Under the pieces are notes generated by a model. The model had not been told where the DNA came from. It saw only the letters and a list, made by a program, of their open reading frames with translations, and did no database searches. From the NCBI GenBank assembly GCA_035550595.1, contig DASZOV010000097.1:1-49070 (forward strand): a stretch of DNA of 49,070 nucleotides, written 5' to 3'. This document shows positions 19,057-25,241 of this stretch, piece by piece. Numbering within the stretch: position 1 is the first letter of the stretch; the number at the start of each line of letters is the position of its first letter. The translations under genes and the position numbers were made by a program. This DNA is from CALFMR01 sp035550595. Lineage in GTDB: Bacteria; Acidobacteriota; Vicinamibacteria; Vicinamibacterales; SCN-69-37.

Positions 19057-19671
19057 CTACACGCGACGGAACTGCGGCACGATGGGTGAGGTCGAGCCGC
19101 CCATCAGGGCTTGTTGAATCGTTTGGGCCAGCGCCGATGTCGCCGGCGTTGGCGGCGTACCTGCCACTGGCATCGGCGTCGTCACACCTGGGGATTCGAG
19201 GCCAGTGACAATGCGCGGCAATGGCGCGCCGCCGCTGTATCCACCGTTTTGCGGCGACGTCGAGAGCGCCTGCAGGATGGCGCGGAAGATATCGTTCGTT
19301 GCGTTCGTGGATGTGGACGGCGCGCCGGTTTGCACGCCAGGCTGTGCCGGCGGCAGGGCAGCGCCGGCACGTGGTGTCGCGGTCGGCTGCGGCAGGGTCA
19401 CGGGCAAGAGCGGAGAACTCGCCATTCCCGACGCGTCGCGATTGGCTTGGAGGGCCGACTGCAACACAGCGGCATCTGGCGAGATGGGGGAGGCCGCACC
19501 GGGTTGCGGTGCAAGCAGCGACGACGGCGACACCGCCCTGGCCCCAAGGATGCGCGGCAGGTGCAGCGAGAGCACCTGCAGTGCCTGTGTCATCGGGCCA
19601 AGAGCCGCGGCGTTCTGTCGCTGAGCGCGACGGTCAGGGGAAGCGGAGGGAGCGAAGGACAATCCAGCCAT
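19057..19671 (-). CDS. Pro/Ser-rich virion-like protein
   Basis: A 204-residue low-complexity protein rich in Pro, Ala, Ser and Thr (SSLLAPQPGAASPIS, LPQPTATPRAGAALPPAQPG). The C terminus (LAQTIQQALMGGSTSPIVPQ) is more ordered. The start overlaps the previous stop as TGATG. I recognise no family. The position at the head of the virion-like block and the flexible composition suggest a minor structural or scaffold-like role, but this is weak. Confidence 0.45.
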   Translation of the reverse strand: MAGLSFAPSASPDRRAQRQNAAALGPMTQALQVLSLHLPRILGARAVSPSSLLAPQPGAASPISPDAAVLQSALQANRDASGMASSPLLPVTLPQPTATPRAGAALPPAQPGVQTGAPSTSTNATNDIFRAILQALSTSPQNGGYSGGAPLPRIVTGLESPGVTTPMPVAGTPPTPATSALAQTIQQALMGGSTSPIVPQFRRV

Positions 19672-19907
19672 CAGTGAACCTCGTTTCGTGGAGCGCCGCT
19701 CGAGACACGGGTCTCGACATCCTCAGCGGCGGTGAGTGTGGCGTTCAGGCCCTCGACGAGCCGACCCGCGAAGGCGAGTTCGGACACCGTGACGGCCCGG
19801 TGCTGTCCGAAGCGGTGCGCGGCGATGAGTAGCGCGCGGAGTCGGCGCACGAGTGAGGCGCGGCCCTTGATGCGGCTCGGCGCCGATGGAAGTGCCGTGC
19901 CTCTCAT
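19671..19907 (-). CDS. Small helical element protein
   Basis: A 78-residue protein, unknown. It has a basic helix (RIKGRASLVRRLRALLIAAH) followed by VTVSELAFAGRLVEGLNATL and an acidic end. Its ATG overlaps the upstream small gene's stop (ATGA), and its stop overlaps the next ATG (TGATG). These two couplings are the main evidence that it is translated. A DNA-binding or regulatory role would fit the basic helix but is not shown. Confidence 0.5.
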   Translation of the reverse strand: MRGTALPSAPSRIKGRASLVRRLRALLIAAHRFGQHRAVTVSELAFAGRLVEGLNATLTAAEDVETRVSSGAPRNEVH

Positions 19908-20101
19908 CGCCGACCTTGCGTCTGAGGTGGGATAGGCTGTCCCGCTCTCCGGACTGAGACTGGGATTGGGACAGGACAGGGTGTATAGCACCCTGTTGTC
20001 CTGTCCCGTTGTCCCAGACAGGTTGTCCCGGTTGTCCCGGACAACTTGTCCCGGCTTGGGACACGCTGTCCCACTGTCCCGGACAGGCTGTCCCACGTCA
20101 T
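19904..20101 (-). CDS. Small ORF overlying the TGTCCC array
   Basis: A 65-codon frame starting with ATGA overlap at the end of the ATPase gene and ending with ATGA overlap at the next gene. The peptide is repetitive (SGTVGQ, SGTTGTT, LGQRDRTTG) because it is read across the hexamer array, and it has no recognisable fold. The coupling argues for translation, perhaps mainly to carry ribosomes to the next gene while the DNA itself serves as a binding array. Confidence 0.35.
   Translation of the reverse strand: MTWDSLSGTVGQRVPSRDKLSGTTGTTCLGQRDRTTGCYTPCPVPIPVSVRRAGQPIPPQTQGRR
19938..20094. repeat. Iteron-like TGTCCC array
   Basis: Eleven TGTCCC/GGGACA hexamers occur in 157 bp. Forward copies start at 19938, 20002, 20010, 20024, 20033, 20047, 20067, 20075 and 20089; reverse copies are at 19968 and 20058. 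In the dense part, copies form pairs 8-9 bp apart repeating every 20-23 bp, about two helical turns. The array lies immediately after the replication ATPase gene, as iterons of replication origins often do. A regulatory or partition site is the alternative. Confidence 0.6.
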
Positions 20102-21375
20102 GACGCCCTCCGCGCGGCGAGCCCGATCTGTTCGACGCCACCAGGGCCGGGGAAGCGGACAAGCCGCCCCTTCTCGATCTCGCGGTTGATCGTTCGACGC
20201 AGCGTCTCGGGGCGTTCGTCTGGCCACTCCGCGGCAATTGCCTCACGTGTGAGCGCGCCGCTCTTGAGCACCGACTTGAGACGCTGCGCCAACGGCACCT
20301 TGGACGCGAGCTCCGGCGAGGCGGCGGCGATGTCGACGAGCCGAAACGCCGTCCGGTCGCCATCGACCTGGACCTCGTAGCCGAAGGGCGCTTGGAGCCA
20401 CTTGGCGACGTTGTGCTTGCGGTTGAACACGCCGACCGTGTGACTGTCGGTCTGGTCGGTCGCCTTGAGGAACCAGGTCGCTCGGGCGCTGTTGTGCCAG
20501 AAGGCCGACCCGAACGGCTGGCGGTCGCCGGTCTCGGACTTATTCACGTGGGCGATGTGCAGCGAGCCGACGCCGATGGCGCGCGCCGCGTTCATGTAGC
20601 CAAGGGCCGCCACGGCGTCTTCGGGCTTACCCTCGCAGGCGAAGCCGATGCTGTCGTAGATCGCGAAGTCGATGCCTTGTTCGCGCACGACGCGCTTGAG
20701 CCGTTCCGCCTCATTCCTGAGCGGCCGGCTGCACCGCGTGTAATAGACCGTCGCCGGCATCGCATTGCCGAAGAGTGTCGCGTAGCGCTCGCGATGGTCG
20801 GCGGCATCGAGCTCCCAGTCGAAGAACGCCACACGGTAGCCGTCCTTCGCGAGGCAGCCGGCGAGGTAGAGCGCCAGGAGGCTCTTGGTGGCCCCACCGT
20901 CGCCAAAGATGATGCTGGGATGCCGGCGCGGCAGTTTGAAGCCGAAGACGTCGATGAGCGGGTTCGTGTCCGTGTCGACGGGCACGTCGGCGAGCGCGAC
21001 AGCCGGTTCGCCGCAGCGCTCCGCCGTCAGCACGCGCTGGCACAGTTCTTCGAGGAGCGCTTCCCACGGCACGGCGCTGGCGCGCGACTGGCGTTTGAGC
21101 TGGCCAGCCCGTTCGGCCCGTGCCCGGGCCGATGACACATTGAATGTCGCGACCGACAGCACGCCGTCGATCGCGTCGGTGCCTTTGAGGTCGCAGCGGA
21201 CGAGGAGTTCGCCGGAGAGTTCCTGATAGCGCCAAGCGAGTCGGTCGACCTCGAGCACGACATCCGCACCGGGCACCCTCAGCCGGTAGCAGACGCCGGG
21301 CTCGATGACTTCGAAGTCGCGCCGGCCCACTTCGGCCAGCGTGAGACGGTGAATGGGCTCGACGGTGGTGATCAC
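20098..21375 (-). CDS. RepA/RecA-fold replication ATPase with C-terminal winged helix
   Basis: A 425-residue protein of the AAA_25/RepA-like RecA-fold group seen in phages and plasmids. Walker A is IIFGDGGATKS (about 155-165), in which Thr replaces the usual Gly before Lys. Walker B is FAIYDS (about 237-242), and SLHIAHVNKS with FGSAFWHNSARATWFLK forms the sensor region. The C-terminal part (about 360-425, LTREAIAAEWPDERPETLRR) looks like a winged helix-turn-helix. It probably acts as an origin-binding helicase or initiator. The GTG start overlaps the upstream stop as GTGA, and the stop overlaps the next ATG. The adjacent hexamer array is a candidate binding site. Confidence 0.8.
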   Translation of the reverse strand: MITTVEPIHRLTLAEVGRRDFEVIEPGVCYRLRVPGADVVLEVDRLAWRYQELSGELLVRCDLKGTDAIDGVLSVATFNVSSARARAERAGQLKRQSRASAVPWEALLEELCQRVLTAERCGEPAVALADVPVDTDTNPLIDVFGFKLPRRHPSIIFGDGGATKSLLALYLAGCLAKDGYRVAFFDWELDAADHRERYATLFGNAMPATVYYTRCSRPLRNEAERLKRVVREQGIDFAIYDSIGFACEGKPEDAVAALGYMNAARAIGVGSLHIAHVNKSETGDRQPFGSAFWHNSARATWFLKATDQTDSHTVGVFNRKHNVAKWLQAPFGYEVQVDGDRTAFRLVDIAAASPELASKVPLAQRLKSVLKSGALTREAIAAEWPDERPETLRRTINREIEKGRLVRFPGPGGVEQIGLAARRAS

Positions 21376-21713
21376 GCCGCCCTCTGATCGGCATGGGCGG
21401 TATGGGCGGCGTCCATGAGGTATGTGATCGTCTCGCGCTGCCGCGCGATTATGCGCAATGCGGCGCGCTCACGCGCGACCGCACTCGACAGCCCCGCCCG
21501 GTAGGAGTCGCGCATGTCGATCGCGTCGACGGCGGCCAGCGCGAGATCCTCGGTCAACGTGGCCGGGTCGCCCGCAAGCACGAGGTCACGCACGTAGCGC
21601 GCGCTGGCTCGATAGTCGCAGCCGTCGTCATGGCTCGCGAAGTTGATGTCGGGCGACAGGTCTTTCGCGCCACTGGATGAGGATCGGGATGGGACACTCT
21701 GCTGTAGACTCAT
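21372..21713 (-). CDS. Small element protein, unknown
   Basis: A 113-residue soluble protein with a helical core (SARYVRDLVLAGDPATLTED, LALAAVDAIDMRDSYRAGLS) and a possible short coiled coil (ARERAALRIIARQRETITYL). The ATG at 21713 has a strong GAGGGAGG site eight bases upstream. The stop overlaps the GTG start of the replication ATPase, so the two are translationally coupled and may work together. No family is recognised. Confidence 0.6.
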   Translation of the reverse strand: MSLQQSVPSRSSSSGAKDLSPDINFASHDDGCDYRASARYVRDLVLAGDPATLTEDLALAAVDAIDMRDSYRAGLSSAVARERAALRIIARQRETITYLMDAAHTAHADQRAA

Positions 21714-21751
21714 GACTGGCGCCTCCCTCGCGCCATCTGAGCCCGCCCGCC

Positions 21752-22021
21752 CTAGCAGGGGCGACGGGCTCTCGTCGTCTTCCGTGGTCGTGCCGTCCTG
21801 GCCGATGACCGCGTGGCCGCGTCGCGGTTGTTGCGAGAGCGCCGCCCGCTGGACGTCAGCGCGAGCGCGCGCCAGCAGTCGCGGTCCTTGATGAGCTCAA
21901 GGGCCAGCTTCGCGAGTTCGTCCGCTGCGTCATCCGTCGGGGCACCGAGCCATATGAGATGGACGATCCGCGCCGTCACGCGCGGAGGCGTGAGGATGAA
22001 CAGACGCGGCGCGGACTTCAC
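21752..22021 (-). CDS. Small basic element protein, unknown
   Basis: An 89-residue protein starting at a GTG that overlaps the stop of the HTH gene (GTGA). The N-terminal half is ordered (APRLFILTPPRVTARIVHLI, then DDAADELAKLALELIKDRDC), and the C-terminal 35 residues are very basic (RRSRNNRDAATRSSARTARP). The basic tail suggests nucleic-acid contact. A longer frame upstream only repeats the HTH gene in another frame and is rejected. Confidence 0.5.
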   Translation of the reverse strand: MKSAPRLFILTPPRVTARIVHLIWLGAPTDDAADELAKLALELIKDRDCWRALALTSSGRRSRNNRDAATRSSARTARPRKTTRARRPC

Positions 22022-22236
22022 GCGGCATCTCCAGAATGATGCGTGAGGTGCCCGTGGCGTTGGGCCGCCATGGCTTCGACATCGGCGCGGTGAAACAGTC
22101 GTTGGCCGCGTGCCGTGCGGATTGCGCTGAGCCATCCGCGTCGTTCGTAGCCGCGGACCGTCTCTGCCGCGATGCCGAGTATCAGGCCGACTTCGCCCGT
22201 CGTTAGAAGATGAAGTGAAGACTGCTCGCTACCCAT
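22018..22236 (-). CDS. MerR-like helix-turn-helix protein
   Basis: A 72-residue DNA-binding protein with a MerR/HTH_17 fold: LTTGEVGLILGIAAETVRGY, ERRGWLSAIRT and RLFHRADVEAMAAQ. Proteins of this size serve as excisionases or small regulators in mobile elements. It is the first gene of the long minus-strand chain. A GGAG ribosome site is present. The three abutting palindromes 55-88 bp upstream are candidate sites for it or for another element regulator. Confidence 0.75.
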   Translation of the reverse strand: MGSEQSSLHLLTTGEVGLILGIAAETVRGYERRGWLSAIRTARGQRLFHRADVEAMAAQRHGHLTHHSGDAA

Positions 22237-22291
22237 ATCTCCATGGTGCGAGCGATGCGCGCGATTGTCGATAGCGTCAGCGTTGAAAGCG

Positions 22292-22324
22292 GGGATGATC
22301 CCGGGATGATCCCGGGATCATCCC
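22292..22324. promoter_or_regulatory. Three abutting 11-bp palindromic operators
   Basis: GGGATGATCCC (22292-22302), GGGATGATCCC (22303-22313) and GGGATCATCCC (22314-22324) lie head to tail without spacer. Each is a perfect five-base inverted repeat around one central base. The 11-bp spacing places the copies on one face of the helix. They sit between the end of the 22354 gene and the start of the long minus-strand operon, so cooperative repression or activation of that operon is likely. Confidence 0.7.
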
Positions 22325-22353
22325 TGATTCCTTGGGGGCTATGGCCTGGCGGA

Positions 22354-23004
22354 CTAGTTATCGGGAATCTCTGAGCGGTCTACGCTGAGCACCTTGGCGA
22401 TGGCTTCCACAGAGGTTTCTCGTATCGGCAGCCCATCAAGAGCACGCCGGAGCGTCTTGCGGTCAACTGCATTTCCACGGCGCAGACGTTTCTCAAATCG
22501 CGCCAGCCAGGCGGCCCGCCGGCTGAAACCAGCGGCCACCGCTTTGGTAGCCTGGTCCGTCCGCTCGTTGCCGAGATGGGCACCTTCTTCTGCGGCCTTG
22601 CGCTCGCGTGCAACCCCAAGAGCCTCAGCGCCCCAGTAGTGAACACGCGAGGACAGGGCGAGTCGCAGGTCCACGAAGAAATCTGGCCTCATCCCTTGAA
22701 GTTCAGTTCGCCAATGCGTCACGATGGCGACGGCGGCTTCTGAAATCGCTACCCGACATTGGTCGGCCGCTTCGTCGGCGTGAACGGTTCGCACGGCCAT
22801 GGACGCAACTGTGTCGAAGGCCGTGACCGCGATTGCGATCAGCGCCCGCTCGCGTTCTTGTGGACTTGCGCCGGCTTCGAGCAGTCGCCACTGCGCGGCC
22901 GAGATGAATCGGTCGTTGAGTTCGGCGAAGAGGCGGTCAATGTTCGACGACGTCGGCTCTGACTGGTCGTCGGCACGAACCTGCGGTTGGTCGATGTCAG
23001 CCAT
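22354..23004 (-). CDS. Helical element protein, possible regulator
   Basis: A 216-residue soluble, almost wholly helical protein that I do not recognise. The middle includes ERERALIAIAVTAFDTVASM and EAADQCRVAISEAAVAIV. The C-terminal about 45 residues (KRLRRGNAVDRKTLRRALDG, LPIRETSVEAIAKVLSVDRS) look like a helix-turn-helix. The ATG at 23004 has GAGGG five bases upstream; an in-frame GTG at 23016 is an alternative. It lies just upstream of the triple operator and so may be the regulator that uses it. Confidence 0.55.
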   Translation of the reverse strand: MADIDQPQVRADDQSEPTSSNIDRLFAELNDRFISAAQWRLLEAGASPQERERALIAIAVTAFDTVASMAVRTVHADEAADQCRVAISEAAVAIVTHWRTELQGMRPDFFVDLRLALSSRVHYWGAEALGVARERKAAEEGAHLGNERTDQATKAVAAGFSRRAAWLARFEKRLRRGNAVDRKTLRRALDGLPIRETSVEAIAKVLSVDRSEIPDN

Positions 23005-23138
23005 CGCGTCCCTCACACGAATCCCTGGAGGAAAAACCGAGCCGCCGGCTGGTAGGGTGCCAGCGTTCGCCCCGTCGGGCTAGGCGGCTCGGGGTGATTT
23101 TAGCCGCGTCGGGCGGGTGTTGACCGTCAGCGGCGCGG

Positions 23139-23162
23139 GCCGAGGGGCAGAATCGAACTGCC
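23139..23162 (-). other. tRNA-Leu-like 3' fragment, possible attachment core
   Basis: On the minus strand GGCAG-TTCGATT-CTGCC forms a perfect T arm (23162-23146), directly followed by CCTCGGC (23145-23139), a plausible acceptor 3' strand. No CCA and no 5' half are present. It begins within two bases of the stop of the tyrosine recombinase, where such genes usually carry their attachment site. The Leu identity is a guess from the acceptor sequence. Confidence 0.4.
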
Positions 23163-23163
23163 G

Positions 23164-24162
23164 CTACAGACGCTGCACGGCCTCCAGAGCGGCCCGAATG
23201 CGCGGATCGACCGACTGCTCTGTGTAGCGGCGCGCCTGGCGGATATCCGCGTGCATCCCCAACTCGGCGACGACGCGATCGTCCCGTGACGCCAGCGCGA
23301 GCCGCGTCAGAAAGAGATGGCGCAACGCGTAGGGATGGAACGTCGGCACCCCGGCGGTTTTGCAGGCGCGCGCGAGCGCCGAGTGCATCGAGGACGTCGA
23401 GAACGGACCCCATGCCTCAGCGTCTTGCAATTCGCGCAATGCGTCGACGGCTTCAGGTAGGAGCGGCAACGTGCGGACCCGAGTGCCCTTCCCCTTCCGA
23501 CGCGCGGTGAGTGTCGCGGTGTCGTGCGTCCAGTCGATGTCGACTGACGTCAGGCGCATGAGTTGGGCCGCTGGCCAGCCGGTCCAGAGCAGGACGCGGA
23601 GCCGCGCGCGGGTGGCACAGTGCGTCAGGTGCGAGCCAACAGCGGCGACGGCGCGCTGGGCCTGCGCCAGCGAGGGCAACCGAAGCGGTTCCGGCGTCTC
23701 GTCGTAGCGCGGAACGTCCCGAACCGGATTGGGGACACTTCGGCCGTCGAGCACGGTCCATAGGTGCATCAGAGCCGTCCGGCGCAGATTCAGCGAGCCA
23801 TGCGCGAGGCCCTTCGGCTTTGCGGTGCGCCACAACTCGAGTTGCTGCCGGATCTCCACGCTCGTAATGCTCGCCCGTGCGCGCCTCGCCCCCAGCGCGT
23901 CGCGCCACTGCCCGATGCGGTACGCCCGGTCTGAGAACGTCGGCATGCCCGCCACGGCCTGCAGGTAGATCTCGCAGTCCTCGCCGAACGTCGGGCCCTC
24001 ATGGGGCTCGGGCTCGCGCAGGATGGCCCTGGCGCGCAGCTCTTCCCGCCGGCGCTTGAGTGTCGTCAACGGCGTATCCGGCGGGAAATGCTTCGAGCGG
24101 AACTCGCCATACACACGCGCGAAGACCTGCCAGCCTGAGGACGTGCGGCGGATGCCCTTCAT
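23164..24162 (-). CDS. Tyrosine recombinase/integrase
   Basis: A 332-residue phage-type integrase. The N-terminal part has an arm-type domain (RRTSSGWQVFARVYGEFRSK) and a SAM-like core-binding domain (about 55-150). The catalytic domain shows a beta-hairpin lysine region (TLTARRKGKGTRVRTLPL), FHPYALRHLF (Arg about 281), MHAD (His about 304) and the nucleophile in RRYTE (Tyr about 313). At the usual Arg-I position the sequence is TGWPAAQ, so the first catalytic Arg appears absent or displaced. The ATG at 24162 overlaps the upstream HTH stop (ATGA). It is a second integrase inside the element. Confidence 0.85.
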   Translation of the reverse strand: MKGIRRTSSGWQVFARVYGEFRSKHFPPDTPLTTLKRRREELRARAILREPEPHEGPTFGEDCEIYLQAVAGMPTFSDRAYRIGQWRDALGARRARASITSVEIRQQLELWRTAKPKGLAHGSLNLRRTALMHLWTVLDGRSVPNPVRDVPRYDETPEPLRLPSLAQAQRAVAAVGSHLTHCATRARLRVLLWTGWPAAQLMRLTSVDIDWTHDTATLTARRKGKGTRVRTLPLLPEAVDALRELQDAEAWGPFSTSSMHSALARACKTAGVPTFHPYALRHLFLTRLALASRDDRVVAELGMHADIRQARRYTEQSVDPRIRAALEAVQRL

Positions 24163-24392
24163 CGCGCGCCTCCCCGCTGCTGCCGCGCCTTGGCGTGCTC
24201 GTCGGCGGCCTCGCGGAGCTCGTTGAGCAGGGAGGTGCGGGACACGAGAATCCGGCCGCCGCGCCGGTAGACGGGCACGTCGTACTTCATGAGGTAGCGC
24301 CAGCAGTTGCGGGCCGGGAATTTCGTGCGGCCGAGATCGAGCAGGTCGGCCGCCTCGCGCGTGCTGATGAGGTCGTCGGGGAACAGTGTCAT
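24159..24392 (-). CDS. Excisionase-like HTH_17 protein
   Basis: A 77-residue helix-turn-helix protein: LISTREAADLLDLGRTKFPA, a wing around YLMKYDVPVYRRGGRILV, and SRTSLLNELREAADEHAKAR. This is the excisionase/MerR-like fold that usually directs excision by a neighbouring tyrosine recombinase. It has AAAGGAG seven bases upstream, overlaps the upstream small ORF (ATGA) and overlaps the integrase start by four bases. An int-xis-like pair is well supported. Confidence 0.8.
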   Translation of the reverse strand: MTLFPDDLISTREAADLLDLGRTKFPARNCWRYLMKYDVPVYRRGGRILVSRTSLLNELREAADEHAKARQQRGGAR

Positions 24393-24508
24393 CGTGTGGC
24401 TCCTTTCGATGCGCGCGTCCGCCGTGCGGCGCCGCTCGCCTCAACGAGCGTCGTCACCAGGCGACGCAGACGCCGCATTGTCGCCGCGTCGGTGGCAAAC
24501 GCCCTCAC
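24389..24508 (-). CDS. 39-residue coupled small protein
   Basis: A very short frame that starts with a GTG overlapping the stop of the upstream gene (GTGA) and ends overlapping the ATG of the HTH gene (ATGA). The peptide is basic and helical (AATMRRLRRLVTTLVEASGA, then a Lys/Arg-rich end). Exact junctions on both sides suggest real translation or coupling. No family is recognised. Confidence 0.45.
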   Translation of the reverse strand: MRAFATDAATMRRLRRLVTTLVEASGAARRTRASKGATR

Positions 24509-24834
24509 CGCGCAACGATCCGCGCACCAAGCGCCATCCCGAGACGAAACGCTGCGTCGATGCGACGCGTCGTCCACCAGTTCAGATCGGCCTCTCTGCC
24601 GCTCACCTCGACGAATGCCTCCGTCGCCTGACGTTTGGGTTCCCACTTGGGATCGAGCGTGGCGGTGAGTCGGTCGATGGCCTCGTACGGGATCGGCCGG
24701 TCATCAACGTTGATGTCCAGGACGCTCAGCAGAAGATAGCGGGAAGCCTCCCGTTCCGCCGCGATCAGTTCGTCCTCGTGGTGGATTGTGGAGTCCCCCC
24801 GCTGCTCGGCGCGCGCGAGTTGATAGAGCGTCAT
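24505..24834 (-). CDS. Small soluble element protein
   Basis: A 109-residue protein, unknown, mostly helical (LIAAEREASRYLLLSVLDIN) and ending WWTTRRIDAAFRLGMALGAR. It overlaps its upstream neighbour by four bases (ATGA), and its C-terminal pattern, FRLGMALGARIV, resembles that neighbour's GYALGLAVGLQLA, so the two may be related or partners. There are no membrane or catalytic motifs. Confidence 0.5.
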   Translation of the reverse strand: MTLYQLARAEQRGDSTIHHEDELIAAEREASRYLLLSVLDINVDDRPIPYEAIDRLTATLDPKWEPKRQATEAFVEVSGREADLNWWTTRRIDAAFRLGMALGARIVAR

Positions 24835-25157
24835 CGCACACCGCCGATCTGGCCCTTCGCGAGCTGGAGGCCGACCGCGAGCCCGAGGGCGTAGCCGACC
24901 TCGCGCGCCTCACACGCAACGTCGCTGATGGCGTCCCTGACCTGCGCGTCGTGCTTGTCGTAGAGAGCGTAGAAGCGGTCCTCAACTGGCGATCCCAAAG
25001 CGGTGAGTGCCGTAAACCACTCCTCCGACGACGCATTGAAGATGCCGGAGTGTTCGATGATCGATGGCGCGAGTGCGCGACTGCGCGCGAAGAGTTGATC
25101 GATGTCGCGTGCAGCGGCATCGACTGGGCGGCGTGACGGTTTGGCGGACTTCGACAT
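24831..25157 (-). CDS. Small soluble element protein
   Basis: A 108-residue protein, unknown. A basic N terminus (MSKSAKPSRRPV) is followed by helices (ARDIDQLFARSRALAPSIIE, WFTALTALGSPVEDRFYALY) and the C-terminal YALGLAVGLQLAKGQIGG. The ATG at 25157 has GGAGG five bases upstream, favoured over an ATG six codons earlier. It is coupled to the next gene by ATGA. Confidence 0.55.
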   Translation of the reverse strand: MSKSAKPSRRPVDAAARDIDQLFARSRALAPSIIEHSGIFNASSEEWFTALTALGSPVEDRFYALYDKHDAQVRDAISDVACEAREVGYALGLAVGLQLAKGQIGGVR

Positions 25158-25241
25158 GCTGACCTCCAACTGCATGAGCGCCGAGGGGCGGCGATGACTC
25201 CCTGAACATCGCCGAACTCGGCCGTGTGGACGACGGACAGA

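Noticed and set aside
19723..20064. A 113-codon frame across the TGTCCC array in a third frame
   Set aside because: It lacks a coupled start, and its Gly/Gln/Pro repeats come from the hexamers. The coupled 65- and 78-residue frames explain the region better.
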